Source: an uncultured Ruminococcus sp. (GTDB taxonomy: Bacteria > Bacillota > Clostridia > Oscillospirales > Ruminococcaceae). From it: a stretch of 18,008 bases of DNA. The translations under genes were made by a program, and so were the position numbers. The notes beneath the pieces are model-generated. The model saw only the letters and a program-made list of their open reading frames with translations. It did not search any database and was not told the DNA's origin. The DNA is taken from contig CACYBC010000199.1 of the NCBI GenBank assembly GCA_902772615.1, forward strand, positions 1 through 18,008, read 5' to 3'. Positions within the stretch are counted from its first letter, which is position 1. Each line of letters begins with the position of its first letter. Shown piece after piece: positions 1 to 8,798 of the stretch.

Positions 1-2360
1 GATACTATATCATGAGCAAGGATGGCAAATACCTGAATGCTACCTACACCAGTGTAAGCAATCCTTCACAATCAAATCCCACAAGAGGAGTGCTGAAACT
101 CGACGATACTCCTGACGTCTGGGTACTTGACAGTACTCTGGAGGACTGGATGATCGACGGCAGTATGCTGATGAGTTCTAACAGCAGCAAATATCTTGCT
201 TACGAAGAAAGAAGCACCAGCAGCAGCGGCAGCAGCGGAAGCGCCATCAACCTTTTCACGATTCGCTCGAAGGATAATGCTGACGAGACGACCCTTGTCG
301 ATCCGGCGGCAACTATCGTGGAGAGATTCGTAGAGACTGACAAACTTGAAGACGGCAAGGAATACATCATTGCCGCGACCAAGGACGACAGTTCCGTGTA
401 CGCTGTAAAGAATACTGCCGGAACCAGCACCGGCAATACGGGTGTCGCAACTCTGACTATCGAAAGAGGATCGAATCCCGCCTACATCGAGACGAGTGAT
501 GAGACTGTGGTCTGGAAGTATTCCAGCAGCAATCAGTACATGACTGCCAGCAATTCTTCAAATTACCTCGGATATGAAAGCAGCACATACAAGCCCAGGA
601 CATCCAGTCAGGGACGTGCGATCATATATTCCGGAGGGAAACTTCAGATCAGCTCCGGCCGTTATCTAGTTTGTGAAAACGGTACTTTCAGCACTACCAC
701 GACAGCACCCAGCACCGCGAATATCAGGATCTTCGTTAAGACAGTGGAGATCATTACGTGCGAACACGATTGGGGTGCTCCAGTTTGGAGTTGGACAGGG
801 GTCGGCACGCGCGCAGAAGTTTCTGCATCCGCTACGTTCACTTGTTCGAAGTGCGGTGAAACAAAGACCATCATTGCAGATGTAGAGGGCCCTGATGAGA
901 ACAGAGTCTATACTGCAACTGTGATTGGTCCTGATGGGAAAGAATATACAAATACTAAAACAGTGTTAACCGGCGAATACTATGTCAGGGTATATTCAGA
1001 TACACAGTATGCTTCTGCCGGTCAGACAGTTGTATTTAAGGTCGCACTTGGACCGGTCAATAATCTGGGCTCCTTTGAGGTACAGCTCAAACTGCCTGAC
1101 GGCTGGACTTATGTTGCAAATTCGCTGCAGCCGATAAATGCGAATATCGCCAGTACCCTGGGATTCGACTTCCTGGATGTTACAGAAGGCAAGAAAGAGA
1201 TCAACGGTGTTGCCGAATACGGAACTGCCGGCGTTACTATCACCGAAGAAACAGATATCGCGACCTTCAGCTGCACAGTCAGCAAGACCGGTGCAGTATC
1301 CCTCAATGAGGAAGAGTGCTGGGAGTTCTGGGCTATCGACAGCGCAGACGTTGAGACTGATATCACAGCACTCTATCAGCCGGTGCCTGCCACTGTTACG
1401 GTAAATGCGCTTGAAGTCACTTTCAACGTCAACGCTAATAACGGCAGCGGTACAATGGAGCCTCAGACCGTCTACGAAGGTGTAAAGACCGCTCTCAAGG
1501 CAAACGGATTCAGCCTCAACGGGTTTACCTTCGAAGGATGGAACACCAGAGCAGACGGCAGTGGCACAAGTTATGCGGATGGAGCGGAAGTGACCTTAAG
1601 CGCCAGCACGACGCTGTACGCACAGTGGAAGCTGATAGAATACACGATCACATACAACACCAACGGTGGAACACTGCCGGAAGGCGCGGCAACGAAATAT
1701 AATGTTTCAGCGGCCGTTACACTGCCGACTCCCACGAAGGAAGGTTATGAGTTCAGCGGTTGGTACACGACAGCTGAGTTTAGCGGAGATCCTGTCACAA
1801 GGATCGAAGCCGGTAGCACTGGGAACAAAGAATTCTTCGCAAAGTGGACGGAAAAACTTTACACACTGTCCGGAACTGTAAAGAGTTTTGTGGCCGGTGT
1901 TGCGGATGAGGACGGTATCGTGACGGTAGCTCTCTATAACGGAGAGACAAAGATCACCGATGATACCTTTGAATGCAACGCAGATAATATCGCAAACTTC
2001 ACATTCGAAAACGTGACAGCTGGTACATACAGGATAGAGATATCCAAGTTGCATCACGCTACTAGGAACGTCAAAGACGTGGAAGTCAACAGCAATGTCT
2101 CACTCAATGAGATCAAGATCAATCTTATGGGAGACATCAACGGTGACGGTAACGTGACGACGATCGACTACGCTCTTGCGAACTGGCATGTAAGATACAG
2201 CGAAGTGCCCGAAGATCAGCGGGAGAACTACAAACGTTATATTCTCGATGATTACGGAATCACCTGCGCGGATATCACCAAAGACGGTGAAGTCACTAAC
2301 GCAGATGCCGCACAGATCAACCAGCATGCAAGGAAACTGGGTTCACTATGGTCGGCATAA
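1..2360 (+). CDS. Large extracellular modular protein with cohesin-like module, InlB-type repeats and C-terminal dockerin (5' end missing)
   Basis: The frame is open to the left edge (first full codon at 3), so the ATG at 12 is internal and the signal peptide lies outside the window. Residues are numbered from that Met. Residues 1-86 are the end of a module ending in a LFTIRS-type strand; 108-246 are a second copy starting LEDGKEYII. Residues 250-290 resemble the HDWG...C-x-x-C repeats of Clostridia surface proteins (C278, C281). Residues 323-465 are cohesin-like (GPVNNLGSFEVQLKLPDGW). Residues 467-612 are two InlB-type repeats (GW...W signatures), and 616-700 look like a carboxypeptidase-regulatory-type stalk. 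Residues 707-775 are a dockerin with two calcium loops (D708/N710/D712/D719 and D754/T756/D758/D765). It is probably secreted and docked on a cohesin-bearing scaffold, possibly at the cell surface. No catalytic domain is visible in the part present. The domain calls are by eye. Confidence 0.85.
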   Translation, partial: YYIMSKDGKYLNATYTSVSNPSQSNPTRGVLKLDDTPDVWVLDSTLEDWMIDGSMLMSSNSSKYLAYEERSTSSSGSSGSAINLFTIRSKDNADETTLVDPAATIVERFVETDKLEDGKEYIIAATKDDSSVYAVKNTAGTSTGNTGVATLTIERGSNPAYIETSDETVVWKYSSSNQYMTASNSSNYLGYESSTYKPRTSSQGRAIIYSGGKLQISSGRYLVCENGTFSTTTTAPSTANIRIFVKTVEIITCEHDWGAPVWSWTGVGTRAEVSASATFTCSKCGETKTIIADVEGPDENRVYTATVIGPDGKEYTNTKTVLTGEYYVRVYSDTQYASAGQTVVFKVALGPVNNLGSFEVQLKLPDGWTYVANSLQPINANIASTLGFDFLDVTEGKKEINGVAEYGTAGVTITEETDIATFSCTVSKTGAVSLNEEECWEFWAIDSADVETDITALYQPVPATVTVNALEVTFNVNANNGSGTMEPQTVYEGVKTALKANGFSLNGFTFEGWNTRADGSGTSYADGAEVTLSASTTLYAQWKLIEYTITYNTNGGTLPEGAATKYNVSAAVTLPTPTKEGYEFSGWYTTAEFSGDPVTRIEAGSTGNKEFFAKWTEKLYTLSGTVKSFVAGVADEDGIVTVALYNGETKITDDTFECNADNIANFTFENVTAGTYRIEISKLHHATRNVKDVEVNSNVSLNEIKINLMGDINGDGNVTTIDYALANWHVRYSEVPEDQRENYKRYILDDYGITCADITKDGEVTNADAAQINQHARKLGSLWSA

Positions 2361-2372
2361 AACACAATCAAA

Positions 2373-2402
2373 CGGGAAGCCCGCTTCGCAGCGGGCTTCC
2401 CG
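2373..2402 (+). terminator. Hairpin between the two giant genes, weak U-tract
   Basis: A perfect 13-bp inverted repeat (CGGGAAGCCCGCT / AGCGGGCTTCCCG) with a 4-nt TCGC loop starts 13 bp after the stop codon at 2358-2360. The bases after it are AAGGCGTAAATAAAAAT, so the usual T-run is missing. It could be an attenuator, a 3'-end stabiliser or a poor terminator before the next gene at 2449. Confidence 0.5.
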
Positions 2403-2448
2403 AAGGCGTAAATAAAAATCGGTTGTCCGTCTACAGAAAGGATAGTTT

Positions 2449-5400
2449 ATGAGAAAGAACAGATTTCTGGCGTTATTGCTAACGCTGTGTATGGTCTTTT
2501 CGCTGGTACCTTCTTCTGCGTTCGCTGCAGACAATACCGGTGCCAAAGCCAGTGAGATAAGCAGTATTATTGCTTTCTCATCGGATGTTCATAATAAATC
2601 GGACTACAAGTCGTCAGATCGACTCGGGACATGGCTCGAGATGGTCAAGACCAAATACGGAACTTATCCTGAGAGCATGGGATTTGGCGGTGACATGGCA
2701 AATGCAAGTGCCTCAGCTAGTGATTATTGGTCTTTAGCTGCGGTTGCCGTCAATCAGGTTACAAGTAGAAACATTAACTTGTGCTATACCACCGGTAACC
2801 ACGAATACAGCCCCGGCAACTACAGTGCAAACAGCACTAATGCCACACAGCAGTTGATCAAGATCAATAAAGAAGGTTATGCCGGAGATGATTACCTGAT
2901 TTACTGCCTTGGTTCAGCCAGCAGCAGCCAGAATTATACGGCTGATCAAATAACAGCTCTTAGCAACTATTTGGAAGGTAAGAAAAATGACACCAGACCT
3001 GTCATTATCATTACTCACTTCCCGCTGCACAGCATAGGTGGTTCTAGCAGCTGGTGGGGAGGGGGCGGCAGAACAACGGGTAATGCAGATCAGGTTATCG
3101 ATGTTCTGAACAATGCTGTGACCAAAGGAACTGCGGACACTTCGGACGACAAGATCATTGTCTTCCTCTGGGGACACAACCACACAGAGGCTACCGGAAA
3201 CGAGAAACACTACGATACTATCTACTATCCGGGGTATGACATTGAATATACTTCTGGCAGTACCAAGACTACAAGTTTCTACTACGGTGCCGCTGGCTGC
3301 ATGAGCGACAGTGAGTACAGCGGATCGGCTACAAGCAATGGCAGCGCCAATGTGTTGGGTAAAGGACTTGTTGTTACTGTCTATAAAGACAGGACTCTTG
3401 GCTTTGAGTATCTCGATGCATCGGGCAACGATCATACTACGATAGTCAGCAATGAGCCTATCGATGTCACTGGTGTCAGCCTCAACAAGAGCGAGATGAC
3501 ACTCAACCCGGGCAAGAGTTCAGCTCTTACAGCTACTATCATTCCGTCTGGAGCGACGAACAAGAACGTTAGCTGGTCAAGCAGCAACACTTCTGTAGCT
3601 ACGGTATCTGACGGCATCGTTACTGCGCTGGCTGTCGGCAGTACAACGATCACAGTTACAACCGAAGACGGCGAGTTTACAGCCACATGTGCGGTCACCG
3701 TATCTGAATCTGCAACGGGTACTGTGAGTTATTTACTTACAGATACACTTGAGGCAGGTAAAGACTACGTCATCGCCAACGGGAACAGCGGAAGCGTGTA
3801 CCTCGTCTCGACAGAGGCGGGAGGTTCGAGAGAGCTGAAGGGTCTCGCTGCGACAGTAACAGGGGACACCATTACACTCACGGAAGACGAAGCGGAGATA
3901 GTTGAGTTCAATTGCTATCTGGAAGACAGCAGCAACGCAAACAGCACCCGTCTGAAAAACATCAAAGCGGATAAAGATCTGTACACCAACAATCAGAACG
4001 GCCTCAGAATGTTTACTATGACTTCTGATGAAGCGACCAAATGGTGGCATTACAGAGGTGACGGAAAGAACCTGTTGTGGTTCTTTAAAGGTCCTGACAA
4101 TGACTATGGATATACCGATACTTCAGGAACATATAAGTACTATCTTGAGTGGAATAGTCAGGGTGTTTTCACTGACAATCACGTTACTTCACCGAATCTT
4201 GCAAATTCTGATCTCCCCAAGGTGTATCTGTTTGAGAGGGTCGTTGATCCCGTTGCAGTCACGGGAGTATCGCTTGACAGGACTTCTGAGACCATATATG
4301 CAAGGAATGCGTTCCAGCTGACAGCGACGGTAGTACCTCAGGATGCCACCAACAAGAAAGTCATCTGGACCACCAGCAACGACACTGTTGCCACAGTTGA
4401 CGAAAACGGCAAGGTCAAGGGCGTTGCGCCGGGAAGAGCGACTATTACAGTCACCACGCTCGACGGCGGCAAGCATGCAACCTGCGAAGTTACGGTCCTG
4501 CGGAACACTTCGGTGACCACATATATAATTCTTATAGAAGATTCACAGGGAGCATTCGCTCTGAGCAATATCCCTTCTCAGGATCAGCTTACAAATACCG
4601 GTTCCAGCAGTTCTCAGCTGTACCACTACACAGGACTCTCCGGTGTGAAGTATACCGGCGACGTCATTGAAAATCCGCCTGAGAGCATCCTTTGGATCAT
4701 AACTCAGAACAGAGCCGGGTACACTATCCAGGATCTGGAAGGCAATTACCTCAACGCGACTTATTCATCGAACAATGACGGTGGTTATACCGGAATGCTG
4801 ATGGTGGGTGAAAATTCTGACACATGGTCTTTTGATGGAACACTCGAAGACTGGGAAGTCAACGGTGCAATGCTCAAGAGCAAGAACGCTTCGGATATGG
4901 CTCCTTCCAGTAGCGGCGACAAGTTCCTTTCATATGAGTCAGGAACAAACGGGAGCATAAACCTGTTTACTGTCCGTTCCAGAGACTATGCTGATACATC
5001 TTCTGTTGTTCAGTATGAACTGCCAGACGACGGATATGTGATCATGGTCACCGCAGATCCGAGCGATACGGCTCCTAACGAAGAAGTCGACTTTACTATC
5101 TCTATCGGGCCCGTAGAACATCTAGGTACGCTGCAGATGGAACTGGATATCCCCGACGGACTTACATACAAAGCAGGTTCAGGCAAAGTTGCAGATGCGC
5201 TGAAGAATCTCGGAATGACGGACCTGGAGTTCAGTGAAGGTTCACTGATCATCAATGGTTCAGCTTTCGGCAGTGATATCGTGACTACAGAAGCCAGCAC
5301 AGTCATCGCAACGTTCACCTGCACAGTAGACGATACCTTCACAAGCGGCAGCAAGGATGTCGGACTTGGTTATCTTGAGTTCTGGTCTACTGAAGATCCG

Positions 5401-8400
5401 ATCACAAACCTTACAGAGTACTACAGTGTGATCCCGGCTATCGTTACTGTGACAAAGTACACTGTGACCTTCAATGCCAATGAAGGTTCAGGCACCATGG
5501 TGGATCTGCCTGCATACAAGAATGTTGAAGCGGAAGTGAGTGCCAATGGATTCACACGTGAAGGTTACGCGTTCACCGGTTGGAACACAAAAGCTGACGG
5601 AAGTGGAACAGCTTATATGCCCGGAGACAGCGTTGCCTTCACCGGAGACACTGTTCTGTACGCGCAGTGGGAAGAGGTCCTTGTTCCGGTCAAGATTACA
5701 TTCAAGGCAGAAGACGGAACGACGATCGCTGAAAAAACAGTCAATCAGAATACAGCATGGACGGATGTTGAGAAACCCGATGCACCGGTCAAGCAGGGAT
5801 ATTCCTTTAAAGAATGGGCCGGAGCACCCGAGACAGTGACAGAAGATATTACAGTTACAGCGAGCTACACAGTAAATCAGTACACGATCACATTCGATAC
5901 TGATGGTGGAAGCGAAGTAGCGGCGATCACGGCGGACTACGGCGCAGAGATAACCGCGCCTGCAGCGCCGACTAAGACCGGCTACACGTTCACAGGCTGG
6001 ACACCTGCGCTTCCTGCGACCATGCCTGCTGAAAACACGACAGTCAAAGCGACATGGACAGTCAATCAGTACACGATCACGTTCAATACTGACGGCGGAA
6101 GCGAAGTAGCGGCGATCACGGCGGACTACGGTGTAGAGATAACCGCCCCTGCAGCGCCGACCAAGACCGGCTATACATTTGGTGGCTGGACACCGGCACT
6201 TCCCGAGACCATGCCCGCGGATAACCTTACGGTTACAGCGACATGGACAGTCAATCAGTACACGATCACATTCGAAACAGATGGCGGAAGCGAAGTAGCA
6301 GCAATAACAGCAGACTATGGTGCAGCGATAACTGCACCTGCGGCACCGACCAAGACCGGCTATACATTTGCTGGCTGGGATCCGGCATTCCCCGAGACCA
6401 TGCCTGCGAATAACTTGACAGTTACAGCGACATGGACAGCCAACACCTACACTGTGAAGTTCAACAAGAACGATGCAGATGCAACAGGCGAGATGGCATC
6501 CCAGAGCTTCACATATGATGCAGAACAGGAACTCATAGCGAATGGCTTTGCGAAAGAGAATTACAGTTTCGCGGGCTGGGCGACCAGCGCGGACGGAGAA
6601 GTTGCATACTCTGACGGACAGAGCGTCAGGAATCTGACTGCTGTGAGTGGCGGAGAGGTAACACTGTACGCGGTCTGGACACAGAACGCTCAGGTCACCA
6701 TAACATTCAATGCGAATGCGGAGAATGTGACAGGAGAGATGCCTGCTCAGACTGTCTACAGCAATCTGCTGACACAGTTGAATCCGAATGCGTTCGCAAG
6801 GACCGGATATACATTCACAGGCTGGGCAACCAGTGCAGACGGCGAGGTCGTATATGCGGACAAAGCATCTGTGACGCTCAGTACGGATATCACACTGTAT
6901 GCAAAATGGACAGTCAACGAATACACGATCAAGTTCGTGAATGAAGACGGAACAGTGCTTCAGAGTGGCAAAGTAGCATACGGCGCGACGCCGACCTACA
7001 CCGGCGAGACTCCGACCAAGGCAGCGACAGCGCAGTACACATACACATTCAAGGAGTGGACTCCCGCTATTGCAGCAGTAACTGAAGATGCGACGTACAC
7101 AGCTACATTCAGCAGCACAGTCAACAAGTACACTGTCACTTGGAAGAACGATGATGGCACGGTTCTTGAGACCGACAAGAATGTACCGTACGGAACAACG
7201 CCGACATATGACGGAGCAACACCGACCAAGGCAGCGACAGCACAATACACATACACATTCAAGGAGTGGAGTCCGAAGGTAACAGCGGTTAAGGCTAATA
7301 CCACATATACCGCCACATACACGAAGACCGTCAATCAGTACACGGTAAAGTTCGTAGACTATGACGGCACAGTGCTGAAGAAAGCCGTGAAGTACGACTA
7401 CGGCACGAAGTGGGCTGATGTAGCAAAGCCTGCAGACCCGACAAGAGCCGGATATGTGTTCGCAGGATGGACCGGATACACAAATACGGTCACCAAGAAC
7501 ATAACGGTAAAGGCAACGTACAAGGCGATATCCTACGTGATGAGCAACAACATCACATTTGAGGGAGCGCTGACATTCAACGCGTACACGGTCATCTCTG
7601 ATGACGTTCTGGCAGACGACGGAGCGTACATGCTGATCACCTACACGACAGCACCGACGCCGACGAGCGCGAGGACTGTTACGACGAAAGTCTTTGTCAA
7701 GAACGCAAAGACTAGTACAAAGGACGGTGTAACTAGAAGGATCTTCACAGTTCCGTTCTTTATTGCGCAGCTGAACGACGAAGTGACGATGAAACTGTAC
7801 TCCTCCAGCGGAAAAGAGATGCCGATCGGCAGACTGGTAAGCGGAGAGATAGTGGATATGACCAAGAGCGGCGTAGTGGATACACCGTGGGATTATCTGA
7901 ACAGGATCATCGACAACCCGAACTCCAACCCAACGATGGTGGAACTGGCAAAGAAGTCGAAGATCTACGGCACGGCAGCGCAGCTGCACTTCAACTATCA
8001 CACCGAACAGGTCACGGCTGAAGCTAAGACAGCGATGAACAAGGCGATAGCAGAAAGCAGTATCGCGACAGCTTTGTCCAAGTATAACGAGACGACTACG
8101 GGAACACTTCCTGCGGGAATCTCGAGATACACGAAGCAAATCGTGTTCGAAGCAGACCACTCGCTGAAGTATTTCATCTACCTGGACGGCACGGTAGATA
8201 TCTCGAAGTACACGTTTGAAGTCGATGACGGAAGCGGAAACTTCAAGAAGGTGACGCCAGTGAAGGTCGCAGACGGGAAGTACAGCATCCAGAAGGAAAA
8301 CATCCCGTCCGGATATCTGAGCAAGAAATACTCGTACAGGATTTCCGATGGTACGAATACATTCGTGATCACATCCAGTGGACTCGCATATGCGAACTCC

Positions 8401-8499
8401 ATCGTGACGAAGAATGCGAACCCGACGATGGTGGATCTCGTCAAAGCGATGTATCTGTACAGTGTGGCAGCTGAGAAGCACTTCAAGATCAGCAACTGA
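2449..8499 (+). CDS. Giant secreted metallophosphoesterase with Big_2, cohesin-like and InlB-type repeats
   Basis: This 2016-residue protein starts at an ATG 6 nt after GAAAGGA (2436-2442). Residues 1-26/27 are a Sec signal peptide (MRKNR, hydrophobic core, PSSAFA). Residues 38-325 are a calcineurin-like metallophosphoesterase with a full metal-site set: D46-x-H48, G81-D82-x-x-N85, G116-N117-H118-E119, H190/H194 and G242-H243-N244-H245. N85 replaces the more usual Asp. Big_2 domains lie at 338-418 and 602-683. Two copies of an unnamed module (428-597, 691-846) match those in the upstream gene, and 862-1002 are cohesin-like. Ten InlB-type repeats fill 1004-1691. Residues 1692-2016 are a duplicated C-terminal domain. 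There is no LPXTG, SLH or dockerin, so how it is held is unknown. It probably cleaves a phosphoester outside the cell; the substrate cannot be told from sequence. Confidence 0.9.
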   Translation: MRKNRFLALLLTLCMVFSLVPSSAFAADNTGAKASEISSIIAFSSDVHNKSDYKSSDRLGTWLEMVKTKYGTYPESMGFGGDMANASASASDYWSLAAVAVNQVTSRNINLCYTTGNHEYSPGNYSANSTNATQQLIKINKEGYAGDDYLIYCLGSASSSQNYTADQITALSNYLEGKKNDTRPVIIITHFPLHSIGGSSSWWGGGGRTTGNADQVIDVLNNAVTKGTADTSDDKIIVFLWGHNHTEATGNEKHYDTIYYPGYDIEYTSGSTKTTSFYYGAAGCMSDSEYSGSATSNGSANVLGKGLVVTVYKDRTLGFEYLDASGNDHTTIVSNEPIDVTGVSLNKSEMTLNPGKSSALTATIIPSGATNKNVSWSSSNTSVATVSDGIVTALAVGSTTITVTTEDGEFTATCAVTVSESATGTVSYLLTDTLEAGKDYVIANGNSGSVYLVSTEAGGSRELKGLAATVTGDTITLTEDEAEIVEFNCYLEDSSNANSTRLKNIKADKDLYTNNQNGLRMFTMTSDEATKWWHYRGDGKNLLWFFKGPDNDYGYTDTSGTYKYYLEWNSQGVFTDNHVTSPNLANSDLPKVYLFERVVDPVAVTGVSLDRTSETIYARNAFQLTATVVPQDATNKKVIWTTSNDTVATVDENGKVKGVAPGRATITVTTLDGGKHATCEVTVLRNTSVTTYIILIEDSQGAFALSNIPSQDQLTNTGSSSSQLYHYTGLSGVKYTGDVIENPPESILWIITQNRAGYTIQDLEGNYLNATYSSNNDGGYTGMLMVGENSDTWSFDGTLEDWEVNGAMLKSKNASDMAPSSSGDKFLSYESGTNGSINLFTVRSRDYADTSSVVQYELPDDGYVIMVTADPSDTAPNEEVDFTISIGPVEHLGTLQMELDIPDGLTYKAGSGKVADALKNLGMTDLEFSEGSLIINGSAFGSDIVTTEASTVIATFTCTVDDTFTSGSKDVGLGYLEFWSTEDPITNLTEYYSVIPAIVTVTKYTVTFNANEGSGTMVDLPAYKNVEAEVSANGFTREGYAFTGWNTKADGSGTAYMPGDSVAFTGDTVLYAQWEEVLVPVKITFKAEDGTTIAEKTVNQNTAWTDVEKPDAPVKQGYSFKEWAGAPETVTEDITVTASYTVNQYTITFDTDGGSEVAAITADYGAEITAPAAPTKTGYTFTGWTPALPATMPAENTTVKATWTVNQYTITFNTDGGSEVAAITADYGVEITAPAAPTKTGYTFGGWTPALPETMPADNLTVTATWTVNQYTITFETDGGSEVAAITADYGAAITAPAAPTKTGYTFAGWDPAFPETMPANNLTVTATWTANTYTVKFNKNDADATGEMASQSFTYDAEQELIANGFAKENYSFAGWATSADGEVAYSDGQSVRNLTAVSGGEVTLYAVWTQNAQVTITFNANAENVTGEMPAQTVYSNLLTQLNPNAFARTGYTFTGWATSADGEVVYADKASVTLSTDITLYAKWTVNEYTIKFVNEDGTVLQSGKVAYGATPTYTGETPTKAATAQYTYTFKEWTPAIAAVTEDATYTATFSSTVNKYTVTWKNDDGTVLETDKNVPYGTTPTYDGATPTKAATAQYTYTFKEWSPKVTAVKANTTYTATYTKTVNQYTVKFVDYDGTVLKKAVKYDYGTKWADVAKPADPTRAGYVFAGWTGYTNTVTKNITVKATYKAISYVMSNNITFEGALTFNAYTVISDDVLADDGAYMLITYTTAPTPTSARTVTTKVFVKNAKTSTKDGVTRRIFTVPFFIAQLNDEVTMKLYSSSGKEMPIGRLVSGEIVDMTKSGVVDTPWDYLNRIIDNPNSNPTMVELAKKSKIYGTAAQLHFNYHTEQVTAEAKTAMNKAIAESSIATALSKYNETTTGTLPAGISRYTKQIVFEADHSLKYFIYLDGTVDISKYTFEVDDGSGNFKKVTPVKVADGKYSIQKENIPSGYLSKKYSYRISDGTNTFVITSSGLAYANSIVTKNANPTMVDLVKAMYLYSVAAEKHFKISN
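5869..6435 (+). repeat. Three tandem 189-bp InlB-type repeat units
   Basis: The units are 5869-6057, 6058-6246 and 6247-6435 (63 codons each, starting TVNQYTITF or a close variant). They encode residues 1141-1329 and share the core YGA-x-ITAPAAPTKTGYTF. The DNA is nearly identical over long stretches, which points to recent duplication or conversion. The flanking units of the array are much more diverged. Confidence 0.9.
6919..7338 (+). repeat. Two tandem 210-bp InlB-type repeat units
   Basis: Units 6919-7128 and 7129-7338 (70 codons each) share the 16-residue block PTKAATAQYTYTFKEW, encoded by almost identical DNA at about 7012-7059 and 7222-7269. This is a second sub-family within the same array, distinct from the 189-bp units. 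Confidence 0.85.
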
Positions 8500-8517
8500 G
8501 CATATACTGGTAATCAG

Positions 8518-8547
8518 TTGACAATGGTCATTAAGGATAACTATAAT
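8518..8547 (+). promoter_or_regulatory. Perfect-consensus sigma-A promoter for the small peptide gene
   Basis: TTGACA at 8518-8523 and TATAAT at 8542-8547 are both exact, with an 18-bp spacer. The promoter lies 19 bp after the stop of the giant gene and about 80 bp before the small ORF. The expected start of transcription is near 8554, which gives a 5' leader of about 73 nt with no clear riboswitch or long hairpin. Confidence 0.85.
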
Positions 8548-8626
8548 GTTATTTATAGTGAATGATTAAGCACTGATAATAAAGTCTTAAAAAGCTTAAA
8601 TCTGGGGAAAGGAGGAAGCTCAGACT

Positions 8627-8722
8627 ATGAAGTATGAAGAGCCCAAGATGGAAGTGATCCTCTTCGAAGCAGAGGATATCATCACAGCTTCTGAACCCGA
8701 TTGGGGCGGAGACGAGGCATAA
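8627..8722 (+). CDS. 31-residue acidic peptide, candidate RiPP-like precursor
   Basis: This short ORF starts MKYEEPKMEVI and ends with an acidic segment, ITASEPDWGGDEA. AAAGGAGG (8608-8615) lies 11 nt before the ATG. A perfect promoter sits upstream and a strong hairpin terminator lies 25 nt after the stop, so it forms its own transcription unit. Y3-x-x-P6-x-M8 resembles the Tyr-x-x-Pro-x-Leu element by which lasso leaders bind PqqD/RRE proteins. The only hydroxyl residues after Tyr3 are T19 and S21. It lies next to genes for a kinase, a nucleotidyltransferase-type protein, a PqqD-like protein, a protease and an exporter. It has no signal peptide and no Cys, which argues against a lanthipeptide or sactipeptide. 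That it is translated is well supported; that it is the substrate of the neighbours is inference. Confidence 0.8.
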   Translation: MKYEEPKMEVILFEAEDIITASEPDWGGDEA

Positions 8723-8747
8723 TCGTCACGCATTATGTGATTATTAA

Positions 8748-8777
8748 AAAAGAGCCGTATTTTATTACGGCTCTTTT
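8748..8777. terminator. Bidirectional terminator shared by the peptide gene and the converging kinase operon
   Basis: A 12-bp stem (AAAAGAGCCGTA / TACGGCTCTTTT) surrounds a 6-nt loop. A-runs on one side and T-runs on the other give a U-tract in both directions. It begins 26 nt after the peptide stop (8720-8722) and lies 21 bp beyond the minus-strand stop at 8799. Confidence 0.9.
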
Positions 8778-8798
8778 GCTTTACATATTCATTTTGTG

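Noticed and set aside
5869..7338. A CRISPR array or other non-coding repeat
   Set aside because: The units are in-frame multiples of three with no unique spacers and encode InlB-type repeats.
5488..8481. A 997-codon open frame on the minus strand opposite the repeat region
   Set aside because: Its translation is rich in Cys, Arg and His with no domain, and it mirrors the codon bias of the sense repeats, so it is a shadow of the plus-strand gene.
8627..8722. Calling the 31-residue peptide a lasso peptide precursor
   Set aside because: The segment after the leader-like part is too short and no lasso cyclase or B2 protease gene is in the window.
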